Shown here: positions 22,242 to 29,771 of the stretch, in pieces | Layout of the letters: every line of letters begins with the position of its first letter | Position numbering within the stretch: the stretch's first letter is position 1 | Source of the DNA: Oscillospiraceae bacterium | GTDB taxonomy: Bacteria; Bacillota; Clostridia; Oscillospirales; Oscillospiraceae | Assembly: GCA_017515345.1 (NCBI GenBank) | Contig: JAFWFZ010000048.1 | Coordinates: 1-32,242, forward strand | Direction of reading: 5' to 3' | Length of the DNA: 32,242 bases | Notes under the pieces: model-generated | Database searches by the model: none | What the model was told of the DNA's origin: nothing | The model's input: the letters and a program-made list of their open reading frames with translations, nothing else | Made by a program: the position numbers and the translations under genes

Positions 22242-22260
22242 GGGATCAGCGGCAGTCTGC
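22223..22260. repeat. Inverted repeat around the tandem-cupin -10, possible operator
   Basis: GCAGACTG (22223-22230) and CAGTCTGC (22253-22260) form a perfect 8-bp inverted repeat whose centre falls at the end of the TATAAT. A dimer bound here would cover the -10 and the start site. It could also fold as RNA only in part, because the left arm is not transcribed. Confidence 0.45.
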
Positions 22261-22294
22261 CGCGCAAATTCGATACAGAAGGGCAGGGACTACT

Positions 22295-23209
22295 ATGGAG
22301 TCAAAGTATGCCGGCTGCAGGAAGGAGATCCCCTTCCAGGGCAGAAACGGAGTTTTCAGGCAGAGCGCCGTGCTGGACGGGAGCTTCTTCGGGTGGGACG
22401 CTTTCTCCCTGCGGTACGGGCTGGTAGACGCCTGCGGTGTGATCCCGGAGGAGACGGAAAAGCAGCACGTCCACGATTACGACCAGGTCATCCTGTTCAT
22501 CAGCTCGGAACCGGACGATATGCTCCACCTGGGCGCGGAGCTGGAGGTGGACCTGGGGGCGGAGGGCGTTCGTTTCCGGATCGCCGTACCCAAGGCGGTG
22601 ATCATCCCAAAGGGCGTGCCCCACTTCTCCCCCGTCGTACACAGGCTGGAGCGGCCTTTCTACTATGTTTCCATCAGCTTCTCCGGCGAGCTGAAGGCAG
22701 CGCCGGGCGATGAAAACGCCGAACCGGAGACGGGCCCCTGGAACAAATTCCTCACCCAGTATCCCGCCTGGGTGCGTGAACTGACCTTCGCGGCCAATGA
22801 CCCGTACCACTACGGCTCTGAGCGCAGCCAGCCCAGCGGCGGCGTCTCCGTCCACATCGGGCCGGAGTGCGGCCTGCCGCTGAACTTCGCCTGGTCGGTC
22901 GTCCGGCTGCCCCACAATCTGGGGCCGTGGCGGGAGGACGGGCTGCACCACCCCCACGCCCACGAGGATTTTGAGGAGGCCCTCATATTCCTGAGCCTGG
23001 ATCAGGATGATCTGACCCAGCTCCACGGCACGGCCGACTTCTGCGTGGGCGACGACGGCGATGACCAGGAGCACTGCCTGCTCACGAAGGCCACCGTGAT
23101 GGCCATGCCGAAGGGCGTTCCCCATCTGCCCCTGACCTACACGAAGGTGGACCGCCCCTCCGTCTTCATCACCCTCAGCATCCATGAGAACCAGACGGTA
23201 TACCGCTGA
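22295..23209 (+). CDS. Tandem-cupin (bicupin) protein
   Basis: The 304-aa protein holds two homologous cupin halves. The first has HVHDYDQVILFISSEPDDMLHLG (near residue 58) and VIIPKGVPHFSPV; the second has HHPHAHEDFEEALIFLSLDQDDLTQLHG (about residue 215) and VMAMPKGVPHLPLTY. The paired His residues in each first motif and the His of PKGVPH look able to bind a metal. No partner domain is present, so it may be a small-molecule oxygenase-like, isomerase or binding protein. No specific reaction can be read. It converges on a URO-D-family gene across a shared terminator; proteins of these two kinds may act on one substrate (inference). The ribosome site (AGGGA) is modest. Confidence 0.8.
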   Translation: MESKYAGCRKEIPFQGRNGVFRQSAVLDGSFFGWDAFSLRYGLVDACGVIPEETEKQHVHDYDQVILFISSEPDDMLHLGAELEVDLGAEGVRFRIAVPKAVIIPKGVPHFSPVVHRLERPFYYVSISFSGELKAAPGDENAEPETGPWNKFLTQYPAWVRELTFAANDPYHYGSERSQPSGGVSVHIGPECGLPLNFAWSVVRLPHNLGPWREDGLHHPHAHEDFEEALIFLSLDQDDLTQLHGTADFCVGDDGDDQEHCLLTKATVMAMPKGVPHLPLTYTKVDRPSVFITLSIHENQTVYR

Positions 23210-23245
23210 CCGCGGCGGCATGCCGCGCGATATCCCATAAAGCAA

Positions 23246-23287
23246 AAAACACAGGCGGCGGAGCGAACGCTCTGCCGCCTGTGTTTT
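23246..23287. terminator. Strong bidirectional terminator
   Basis: AAAACACAGGCGGC (23246-23259) pairs perfectly with GCCGCCTGTGTTTT (23274-23287); an inner GAGCG-AA-CGCTC extends the stem. A- and T-tracts at its foot serve both the tandem-cupin gene and the convergent URO-D-family gene. Confidence 0.9.
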
Positions 23288-23301
23288 ATCAGCGGGAATG
23301 A

Positions 23302-24294
23302 TCAATGGTGGGTCTTGTAGTAATTCCTGACGTTCTCCTCGTAGAACTTGTTGATGATCTCGAACTTCTCCTTCGTGTTCGGATCGTCGTGGTCGCCCTC
23401 CACCAGCGCGCAGAAGGTGAATCCGCCGCCGGGAGCGAAGGTGTCCACATATTCCTGCATGGCGTCGATGAACTGATCGTTGGGCGTGTCGGGCCGACCC
23501 ATGGCTCCCTGGTTGTCCCAGCAGCCGGAAAGCGCCAGTCTGCCCAGATACTTCTTCTTGATCGTCTTCAGATCGTTCGACACCTGGGCGGGGTTCCACT
23601 CCCGGATCCCCAGCTCCAGCCAGTCGTCGATGAACTGCTCGGACTTGCCGCAGTCGTGCCGGGTGATATAAATGCCGTTGTCGTTGCAGAGATCCGTGTG
23701 CTTTTTATGACAGGGCTTGAAGAATTCCTGATACATCTCCACGGAGAAGAAGGGGGCGCGGTAAGCCGCGTCGTCGTCCATAATGGAGTAGATCTCCGGT
23801 TTGCAGTAGTAGAGCTCCTGCTTCATCATGTCAACATAGAAATCGGACACATAGTCCAGGAGGGCGTGGACCTCCTCCGGTTCCTCATAAAGCGCCATCA
23901 GGGTGTTTTCGAAGCCCATGAAGCTGACCAGTGTCAGGAAATAGTCCGCGCCGCCGCAGGCGACCGCCTTGTTCTCTCTGTCAAAGGTGTCGAGCTGCTT
24001 TTTGTAATACTGCTCCCAGTCTCTGTCCATGCTGGGACGCTTGATCACATCCCGCCACTTGGTGATGTCGTCCAGCAGGATAAAGCCCGGCTCCGGCATG
24101 GCGCCGTTGCGGATGTCAGCGCTGCCCACGTATTTAACGCCCCAGCCCGTATACACAGGGCCGTCAGGCGCGGACACAGGGGTCAGCAGATCCTCCGAGA
24201 TCATGTTCATACGGGGCTCCATGAAGGACGGGATGTATTCCGGGATCTCTCCGCGGAGCAGCATAAAATAGTTTTCCTTCGGGGTAATTGCCAT
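23302..24294 (-). CDS. Uroporphyrinogen decarboxylase superfamily protein, MtaA-like methyltransferase type
   Basis: The 330-aa protein has the URO-D TIM-barrel layout (MAITPKENYFMLLRGEIPEYIPSF at the start; MMDDD-type IMDDDAAYRAPFFSVEMYQEFFKP in the middle). It lacks the N-terminal Arg-Gln-Ala-Gly-Arg motif expected of true HemE. Its HxC (His213, Cys215) followed by Cys295 fits the HxC-x(~80)-C zinc site of methylcobamide:thiol methyltransferases such as MtaA; Cys258 is another candidate ligand. That suggests methyl transfer rather than haem synthesis. No corrinoid protein is encoded in the window, so the methyl donor is unknown. The ATG has AAGGAGAG 7 nt upstream. The transporter gene lies 125 nt upstream on the same strand and may be cotranscribed. 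Confidence 0.8.
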   Translation of the reverse strand: MAITPKENYFMLLRGEIPEYIPSFMEPRMNMISEDLLTPVSAPDGPVYTGWGVKYVGSADIRNGAMPEPGFILLDDITKWRDVIKRPSMDRDWEQYYKKQLDTFDRENKAVACGGADYFLTLVSFMGFENTLMALYEEPEEVHALLDYVSDFYVDMMKQELYYCKPEIYSIMDDDAAYRAPFFSVEMYQEFFKPCHKKHTDLCNDNGIYITRHDCGKSEQFIDDWLELGIREWNPAQVSNDLKTIKKKYLGRLALSGCWDNQGAMGRPDTPNDQFIDAMQEYVDTFAPGGGFTFCALVEGDHDDPNTKEKFEIINKFYEENVRNYYKTHH

Positions 24295-24419
24295 GTCAGA
24301 TCTCTCCTTCTGTTAAATATTCCAGTCATGGGGAGACGGCGCAGCGGCGCATTCTTCCGGGCGTAGCGGCGCTGTCAAACCCACGGGTTGTTACGATCAA
24401 GCGGAGACCGGCGCACGAG

Positions 24420-25760
24420 TTATTTCCAGCCAAAGGTGGCGAGGCCATAGATATACAGGCCGAGGACGCAGATGGGCACCACATATTTGAAGATCGGCTT
24501 CATCCAGTTCTTGACCTTCATGCCCTTGCCGGCGTTTGCCTCGGCGATGAACTGATCCCAGCCCCAGCCGATCTTGTAGCAGCAGAACAGCGAGAAGATC
24601 AGCGCGCCGATGGGCAGCAGATTGGTGCTGACAATGAAATCCCAGAAATCCAGCCAGGCGGTGCCTTCCTTGAAGGGCTGGAAGTGGAACACGCTGTAAC
24701 CCAGGGCCGTGGTCAGGCCCAGGATGAAGATGCCGATGCCGCAGATGAGGCAGCCCTTCTTCCGGCTCCAGCCGGTGAGCTCGCGGACGCAGGCCAGAAT
24801 ATTCTCAAACACGGCCAGCTCTGTGGAGAAGGCGGCGAACACCATGAACAGGAAGAACAGGGTGCCCCAGATCCGGCCGCCGGTCATGTTGTTGAACACG
24901 GTCGCCATGGTATCGAACAGCAGGGACGGGCCCGCGTTGACCTCGATGCCGTAGGTGAAGCAGGCGGGGAACATGATGAAGCCGGCCATGATCGCCACAA
25001 AGGTATCCAGCGCGATGATGCTGACGGACTCGCCCATGAGGGAGCGGTCCTTGCCGATGTAGCTGCCGAAGATGGCCATGGAACCGATGCCGATGCTCAG
25101 GGTGAAGAACGCCTGGTTCATGGCGCCGACCACGACCTTGCCGTTGATCTTGGAGAAATCAGGGACAAGATAGAACCTGATCCCTTCGCCCGCGCCCTTC
25201 AGGGTAGCGCTGTGGATGGCCAGCGCGATCATCAGGATGAACAGGGCGGTCATCATGTATTTGGTGACCCGCTCCAGTCCCTTCTGCAGGCCGAAGCTCA
25301 GGATCAGGAAGCCCAGCACCACGGCGATGGCCAGGTAGAGCACGTTGACGCCGGGATTGGTGATCATGCCCACGAAGCCCATGTCGGCGGTTTTGCCGAT
25401 GAGGAAACGGACGAAGTAGTAGATCATCCAGCCCGTGACAACAGTGTAGAATGCCATCAGCGCGATATTGCCCAGCAGGGCGAAATACCCGTGGATGTGC
25501 CACTTGTTTCCCGGCTTTTCCAGCTTCTGATACATTCTGACGGGGCTCGCCTGGGACGCGCGCCCCATGGCAAACTCCATGATCATGGAGGGAAGTCCCA
25601 GCAGGATGAGGCACAGCACGTACACCAGCACGAATCCGCCGCCGCCGAACTGACCCGTCATCCACGGGAATTTCCACACATTGCCGCAGCCGATGGCGCA
25701 TCCCGCGCTGAGCAGGATGAAGCCGAGCCGGCTGCCCAGTCTCTCTCTCTGATTGTTCAT
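24420..25760 (-). CDS. Sodium:neurotransmitter symporter (NSS/LeuT-type) transporter
   Basis: The 446-aa product begins with the NSS family signature in TM1 (LGSRLGFILLSAGCAIGCGNVWKFPW), where the unwound helix binds substrate and sodium. The family stretch AFFTLSIGIGSMAIFGSYI (TM6 region) and STNLLPIGALIFSLF near the end support it. About eleven hydrophobic helices are visible, typical for bacterial NSS proteins, which import amino acids or related amines with sodium. The specific substrate is not readable. The ATG lies 6-7 nt after AGGAG. A promoter candidate stands at 25811-25839, and the URO-D-family gene follows 125 nt downstream, suggesting uptake of a compound handled by that protein. 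Confidence 0.9.
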   Translation of the reverse strand: MNNQRERLGSRLGFILLSAGCAIGCGNVWKFPWMTGQFGGGGFVLVYVLCLILLGLPSMIMEFAMGRASQASPVRMYQKLEKPGNKWHIHGYFALLGNIALMAFYTVVTGWMIYYFVRFLIGKTADMGFVGMITNPGVNVLYLAIAVVLGFLILSFGLQKGLERVTKYMMTALFILMIALAIHSATLKGAGEGIRFYLVPDFSKINGKVVVGAMNQAFFTLSIGIGSMAIFGSYIGKDRSLMGESVSIIALDTFVAIMAGFIMFPACFTYGIEVNAGPSLLFDTMATVFNNMTGGRIWGTLFFLFMVFAAFSTELAVFENILACVRELTGWSRKKGCLICGIGIFILGLTTALGYSVFHFQPFKEGTAWLDFWDFIVSTNLLPIGALIFSLFCCYKIGWGWDQFIAEANAGKGMKVKNWMKPIFKYVVPICVLGLYIYGLATFGWK

Positions 25761-25810
25761 CTCCTACAGCCCCTCTCATTTTGAGATTCAAACTGAATGA
25801 CGCTGGACAT

Positions 25811-25839
25811 ATTTTACTTCATTACCGCAAAAAACGCAA
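25811..25839 (-). promoter_or_regulatory. Promoter candidate of the NSS transporter gene
   Basis: On the minus strand, TTGCGT (25834-25839), a 17-bp spacer and TAAAAT (25811-25816). The -35 is imperfect. Confidence 0.55.
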
Positions 25840-25860
25840 CCGTTCCTTGGGACTTTTTGA

Positions 25861-25885
25861 TAAAAACAGGGAAAAATCCCGTTGT
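25861..25885 (-). terminator. Terminator of the DUF3783/acyltransferase operon
   Basis: On the minus strand, ACA(AC)GGGA pairs with TCCCTGT around a TTTT loop, followed by TTTTTA. The stem is short and bulged but well placed, 58 nt after the acyltransferase stop and before the next promoter. Confidence 0.5.
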
Positions 25886-25942
25886 TTTCTGAAACATTAC
25901 ACTTTCTTCACCGGGATCGGGCCGTGTCCGCGCATTTCTCTT

Positions 25943-27055
25943 TCAGAACAGCTCCATGACCCGTCCGACGCATCGGCGGATTCGCTCCTCCGCCCATTGG
26001 GCGGCTTCCCGCAGCCGGAGCAGGCGGAACAGCATCTGCCGGAGCCTGTCGATCAGTACCGAGGCGATAAGGAACGCCAGAGAAAAGCCCACCACGGTAA
26101 CGACCATCACGATGACGGGCCTCTTCAGAAGATAAGTGAACCGGAACGCCAGTCCATAGGCCCACATGTCCCTGTGCGTGTTTATCAGATATGCGGCAAA
26201 CGTGCCCGGCGCGGCGAAGCCGATGATCTTCGCCGCCGACGTGCCCGTCTTCAGCCGGGAGAACAGCACGAGGGCCAGCACGGCGGAGCCCAGCATGGAC
26301 GGCGACACATAGGAGACGAGGACGCCCGCCCGCGGCCCGGGGAGCGCGTCCCCATAGAGCCGCCACAGCCAGGAAACAGCCCACAGGAGCGCGATCAGCA
26401 GGATCGCCGTCCGGGTGCGGAGCCGCTGCCCCAGTCGGCACTTCTTCACGATCCCGCCCATGAGGTAGAGGAGCGCGATCCAGGCAAAGCTGTAGCCCCC
26501 GTTGAGCACGAACCGCTGAAACAGCGCCTCATACACGGAAAAGCCAAGAATGATCGCCGCGAACAGCAATCTCGCCGTCCGGTCCGGCATGGCACGGAGC
26601 CCGAGATCCAGTACCGGCTTGATGAGGATCAGTCCGGTATAAGCGGTAAAATACCAGTAGAGCCCGTTTTTCACGGGCAGCAGCATCGGGAGCAGCCCGG
26701 CCGCGGTCGTGTGATGCGGCAGGAGAAGCCGGAACAGCAGGGCGACCGCCAGACCGTAAAACACGACCTGGAGCCACAGCAGGAGCCAGGAGGAGAGCTT
26801 CGTTCTCCGGGGCTCCTCCGACCAGGACACGTACCCGCTGATGAGGGCGAACACATCCACACCGCAGAGCGCCAACGTCTCCAGCGCCCAAGCGGCCCTG
26901 AACATACCGGAGCCCGGCTCCGCCCCCTCCAGAACGCCTCCCCTGCCCAGGCTGTGCAGAAGGATCACGAAAAACATGGCGAGCAGCCGGAGCAGATCGA
27001 TCCCCGGCTCGCGCTGTCTCCCGGCGTCGGCTCCTTTTTCCGCTAACCGGCTCAA
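25943..27055 (-). CDS. Membrane acyltransferase (acyltransferase 3 family)
   Basis: The 370-aa protein has about ten hydrophobic helices. The N-terminal IDLLRLLAMFFVILLHSLGRGG carries the family's conserved His in the first helix, and CGVDVFALISGYV matches the second family motif. Such enzymes O-acylate sugars of exported polysaccharides, peptidoglycan or other surface molecules; the acceptor here is unknown. The start is TTG 27055, whose last bases overlap the TGA of the DUF3783 gene (TTGA), indicating translational coupling. It has a basic C-terminal tail (RLREAAQWAEERIRRCVGR) on the predicted cytoplasmic side. Confidence 0.83.
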   Translation of the reverse strand: MSRLAEKGADAGRQREPGIDLLRLLAMFFVILLHSLGRGGVLEGAEPGSGMFRAAWALETLALCGVDVFALISGYVSWSEEPRRTKLSSWLLLWLQVVFYGLAVALLFRLLLPHHTTAAGLLPMLLPVKNGLYWYFTAYTGLILIKPVLDLGLRAMPDRTARLLFAAIILGFSVYEALFQRFVLNGGYSFAWIALLYLMGGIVKKCRLGQRLRTRTAILLIALLWAVSWLWRLYGDALPGPRAGVLVSYVSPSMLGSAVLALVLFSRLKTGTSAAKIIGFAAPGTFAAYLINTHRDMWAYGLAFRFTYLLKRPVIVMVVTVVGFSLAFLIASVLIDRLRQMLFRLLRLREAAQWAEERIRRCVGRVMELF

Positions 27056-27447
27056 CGTCGTCCGGCCCCGTGGATACTCTTTCCGCCGCCGGTCATGGCC
27101 TCGTGCTCGGCCTGAAGCTCCCGGTGGAGCCGGACCGGCGTCCAGCGGATGTTCTCCTCCGTGACCACGGCCTTGAGCGCCACCGACGCCTTTGCCTGCC
27201 GCAGCCCGTCCAGAAGTCCGCGGAGCTGCTGGGGACTGAGCCCGTCCAGCACCAGCATCTCATCGTCGAAGGGCTCGGCCGCTTCCGGTTCCTCCCCGGA
27301 AAAGCTCTCCGGGTGCAAAAGCACGTCCAGGGGTCTGCCCTGGTCCACGGCCAGCACGTCTCTGGGGGCGATGCCCTGCTTCACGAGCTGAACGCAGAGC
27401 TTCTTTTTCTTTTCCCCGCTGATATTGAACAGCAGCGCCTGCGCCAT
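27052..27447 (-). CDS. DUF3783 family protein
   Basis: The 131-aa soluble product has the DUF3783 pattern: an acidic FDDEMLVLDGLSPQQLRGLLDGLRQAK, followed by VALKAVVTEENIRWTPVRLHRELQAEHEAM. Proteins of this family are common in Firmicutes and have no assigned function. The first half (MAQALLFNISGEKKKKLCVQLVKQGI) may also contribute to the fold. The ATG at 27447 follows TAGGAGGTG. Its stop overlaps the TTG start of the acyltransferase, although nothing in the sequence links the two functions. Confidence 0.8.
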   Translation of the reverse strand: MAQALLFNISGEKKKKLCVQLVKQGIAPRDVLAVDQGRPLDVLLHPESFSGEEPEAAEPFDDEMLVLDGLSPQQLRGLLDGLRQAKASVALKAVVTEENIRWTPVRLHRELQAEHEAMTGGGKSIHGAGRR

Positions 27448-27502
27448 GGCGGCACCTCCTAATCATGCAATAAGAAGTTTGAATATTATGTAAACTAAGC
27501 AC

Positions 27503-28045
27503 CTACCAGTTTCTGACCTCCAGCCCCTGTTTATCCCTGAACGTACCGATGAGGATCAGGATCAGATCGACCAGCAGGCCGATTCCTACAAACCCAAAGG
27601 TCAGGAGATACAGGATCCCCGTGCCGATCTTGCCCACATAGAACCGGTGGACGCCAAGCCAGCCAACCAGGAGCAGGAGGATCAGCGCCACCACGCGGCT
27701 TTTGGGCGAGGCGGCAGACTCAGTCGGCGCAGAGCGGATGAAGGTCGACGCCGGCGGGACGGGACTTGCCGGCCGGATCGGCTGCACCTGCTGTACAGGG
27801 CCGGAAGAACCGGCCCGCAGGGCGGAATAACCGCAGTTGGGGCAGGCGTTGGAGAAATAGGTCCTGCCGCAGCGCGGACAGACGTTGGCCTTCGAGCCCG
27901 CCCGGAGCCCGCACTGGGGGCAGCAGGGCGTGGAGAAAACCGTACCGCACTGCTCGCAGCGGTGATCGAACTCCGCCGCTCCGCAGTGGGGGCAGAGACG
28001 TTCGCTGTCCTGTACGGAGGAGCCGCAGTATTTGCAAACCTTCAT
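27503..28045 (-). CDS. Zinc-ribbon protein with a C-terminal TM2 domain
   Basis: I take ATG 28045 (180 aa), with AAAGGATG 5 nt upstream; the longer frame would begin at or above the promoter. Residues 1-75 contain a chain of CxxC pairs (CKYC, CPHC, CEQC, CPQC, CPRC, CPNC), that is three zinc ribbons in series. A Pro/Ser-rich linker (about 80-115) leads to a TM2 domain with two helices around GWLGVHRFYVGKIGTGILYLLTFGFVGIGLLVDLILI. The GxxGxHRFY motif is diagnostic of TM2. Family members are membrane proteins with cytoplasmic ribbons and no proven bacterial function. It is a single gene with its own promoter. Confidence 0.85.
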   Translation of the reverse strand: MKVCKYCGSSVQDSERLCPHCGAAEFDHRCEQCGTVFSTPCCPQCGLRAGSKANVCPRCGRTYFSNACPNCGYSALRAGSSGPVQQVQPIRPASPVPPASTFIRSAPTESAASPKSRVVALILLLLVGWLGVHRFYVGKIGTGILYLLTFGFVGIGLLVDLILILIGTFRDKQGLEVRNW

Positions 28046-28093
28046 GGGATCATCCTTTCTTTCAATAAACGCAGGCGGCTTTGTCTTTTCTTT

Positions 28094-28122
28094 ATTGTAG
28101 CACACGATATGCGTGCTGTCAT
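28094..28122 (-). promoter_or_regulatory. Sigma-A promoter of the TM2 gene, with an inverted repeat in the spacer
   Basis: On the minus strand, ATGACA (28117-28122), a 17-bp spacer and TACAAT (28094-28099). The spacer contains CACG-CATAT-CGTG, a perfect inverted repeat placed as a repressor site would be. Confidence 0.65.
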
Positions 28123-28177
28123 CAACCGGCGCATGGTATAGATCACCGTTTGAGGAGCAGATGGCGATCGCCGGCCG

Positions 28178-29563
28178 TCAACCCTCCGTTTGAGCGGGAG
28201 CCGGTCTGTCGCTGCCCAGGAGCTGCTTCCGCACAAAGATGAGATACAGGATCAGCATCGTGAGGAAGGTGACCATATCTGCGATGGGCTGGGTGGCAAT
28301 GATGCCGGTGACGCCAATAGCCCGGGTGAGGAGCAGCAGCAGCGGCACTGTAACGATGAGCTTTCCGAAAATGATGCTGGCCATGGACTGCTTCCACGCG
28401 CCAACGCCCTGGAACACGGAATTGAAGATCTCCTGCATCCCAACGCCCAGGATGAAGAACACGTAGATCCGGATAAACCGGACAGCGGTGGGCACGATCT
28501 CCTCGATGGGCAGGAATACCCGCACGAAGGCCGCCGGGAAGATCTGCACCAGGGACAGGATGATCAGGTTGTAGGCGAGCATGACGATCACGTCGCCCAG
28601 GATCAGCCGTCTGGTGCGGCGCAGGTTCCCGGCGCTGTAATTGAAGGCGTAGAGCGGACGCGCTCCGAAGGCAACGCCCATGCAGATCTGGAGGAGGGAA
28701 TTGCCGATCCGCTGGACCACGCCCCAGGCGGCCAGACTCTCCTGCGTGCCGTGTACGCCGAACAGATAGTTGCGCAGGAAGTCCACGCAGTTCATGAACA
28801 GCATGCTCAGCGCCCCTGCCACGCCGATGGCCAGTGTGCGTCCCGCGATCCCGTCGGACGCCCGATAGTCCCGGATATCCAGGCTGATGGCACAGCCGCG
28901 CTTTTTCCTGAGATACACGATGAGGAAGAAGATCATGGCGCTGTAGTTGGAGATGCAGGTGGCAAGCCCGGCGCCGATGATGCCCATCCTCATCCCGAAG
29001 ATCATAACGGGATCCAGCACCACGTTCAGGAGCCCCGCGCCGGTGATTCCGATGCTGGCGATGCGGGTGTCGCCCTGGGCGGAGAAAAGCTGGGACACCA
29101 CCTGTGAGAAGACCATGGGGATGCACGCCGCGTGGTAAACCCAGAAGAGATAGCCCTTGCAGTAGACGTAGGAGTCCTCGTTGGCTCCCAGCAGCGGGAG
29201 CAGCGGCCGCTCAAAGAGCCAGACCCCGCAGGATATCACCAGGATCGCCGCGAGAGCGGTATACAGGGCGAAGGCGGAGAAGTGCCGCGCCCGCTTTTCC
29301 TGCCCCGCGCCCAGGCAGGCCGCCACGTTGGCGTTGCCTCCCGCGCCGAAGATCATGGATACTGCCGACATGGTGAGCACCAGGGGCAGCGTGATGGTCA
29401 TGGCCGAGATCTGAAACGTGTCGCCGGTGCGCCCCACGAAGAAGGCGTCCGTCAGGTTGAAGATCATGGTGGCGAGGTTGCTGATCACCGCGGGGGCGAT
29501 GAATTTGAACAGGGACCGGGGAACGCTCCAGCTCGCAAAGGCTTCGTAACGGGAGTTTTCCAT
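28178..29563 (-). CDS. MATE-family multidrug/toxin exporter
   Basis: A 461-aa protein with twelve hydrophobic helices in two related halves. MATE signatures include FIAPAVISNLATMIFNLTDAFFVG in TM1, GAGGNANVAACLGAGQEKRA in the TM2-3 region, GDTRIASIGITGAGLLNVVLDPVMIFG in the first half, and the matching QRIGNSLLQICMGVAFGARPLYAFNYSAGN in the second. Such carriers export cationic drugs or metabolites using sodium or proton gradients; the substrate is unknown. The ATG at 29563 follows TTAGGAGAATGAGAG. The leader from the promoter at 29622-29650 contains a hairpin (29589-29606). No regulator lies next to it. Confidence 0.9.
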   Translation of the reverse strand: MENSRYEAFASWSVPRSLFKFIAPAVISNLATMIFNLTDAFFVGRTGDTFQISAMTITLPLVLTMSAVSMIFGAGGNANVAACLGAGQEKRARHFSAFALYTALAAILVISCGVWLFERPLLPLLGANEDSYVYCKGYLFWVYHAACIPMVFSQVVSQLFSAQGDTRIASIGITGAGLLNVVLDPVMIFGMRMGIIGAGLATCISNYSAMIFFLIVYLRKKRGCAISLDIRDYRASDGIAGRTLAIGVAGALSMLFMNCVDFLRNYLFGVHGTQESLAAWGVVQRIGNSLLQICMGVAFGARPLYAFNYSAGNLRRTRRLILGDVIVMLAYNLIILSLVQIFPAAFVRVFLPIEEIVPTAVRFIRIYVFFILGVGMQEIFNSVFQGVGAWKQSMASIIFGKLIVTVPLLLLLTRAIGVTGIIATQPIADMVTFLTMLILYLIFVRKQLLGSDRPAPAQTEG

Positions 29564-29588
29564 CTCTCATTCTCCTAAAAGCAAATAA

Positions 29589-29606
29589 GCCCGCAAGCCT
29601 GCGGGC
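29589..29606 (-). other. Hairpin in the MATE gene leader
   Basis: On the minus strand, GCCCGCA pairs with TGCGGGC around a 4-nt loop and is followed by TTATTTGCTTTT, between the promoter and the ribosome site. It begins only about 10 nt after the predicted RNA start, so it may be a 5' stabilising stem or a leaky terminator. Confidence 0.5.
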
Positions 29607-29621
29607 AAATCCATTGCGTCC

Positions 29622-29650
29622 ATCATAGCATGCCCTCTCCCCTTTTTCAA
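29622..29650 (-). promoter_or_regulatory. Sigma-A promoter of the MATE gene
   Basis: On the minus strand, TTGAAA (29645-29650), a 17-bp spacer and TATGAT (29622-29627). Confidence 0.75.
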
Positions 29651-29661
29651 GTATCAGGAAG

Positions 29662-29691
29662 AAAAGAGGGGAAGCGTCTCCGCTTCTCCTC
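29662..29691 (-). terminator. Terminator of the 297-aa membrane protein gene
   Basis: On the minus strand, GAGGAGAAGCG and CGCTTCCCCTC (29666-29676 with 29681-29691) pair with one mismatch around a 4-nt loop, then TTTTCTT. A second GC-rich hairpin without a T-tract (GCCCGCC...GGCGGGC, 29732-29762) lies between it and the stop codon at 29772. Confidence 0.7.
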
Positions 29692-29771
29692 CTCCATCAT
29701 ACGTTCCGCGCCGCGCCACTGTTTTCATGCTGCCCGCCGCTCTCCCTTCGGAGAGGGCGGGCACGTCCGTT

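Noticed and set aside
23302..24294. HemE (haem biosynthesis uroporphyrinogen decarboxylase)
   Set aside because: The HemE N-terminal arginine motif is missing, the HxC...C zinc pattern fits methyltransferases better, and no haem genes are nearby.
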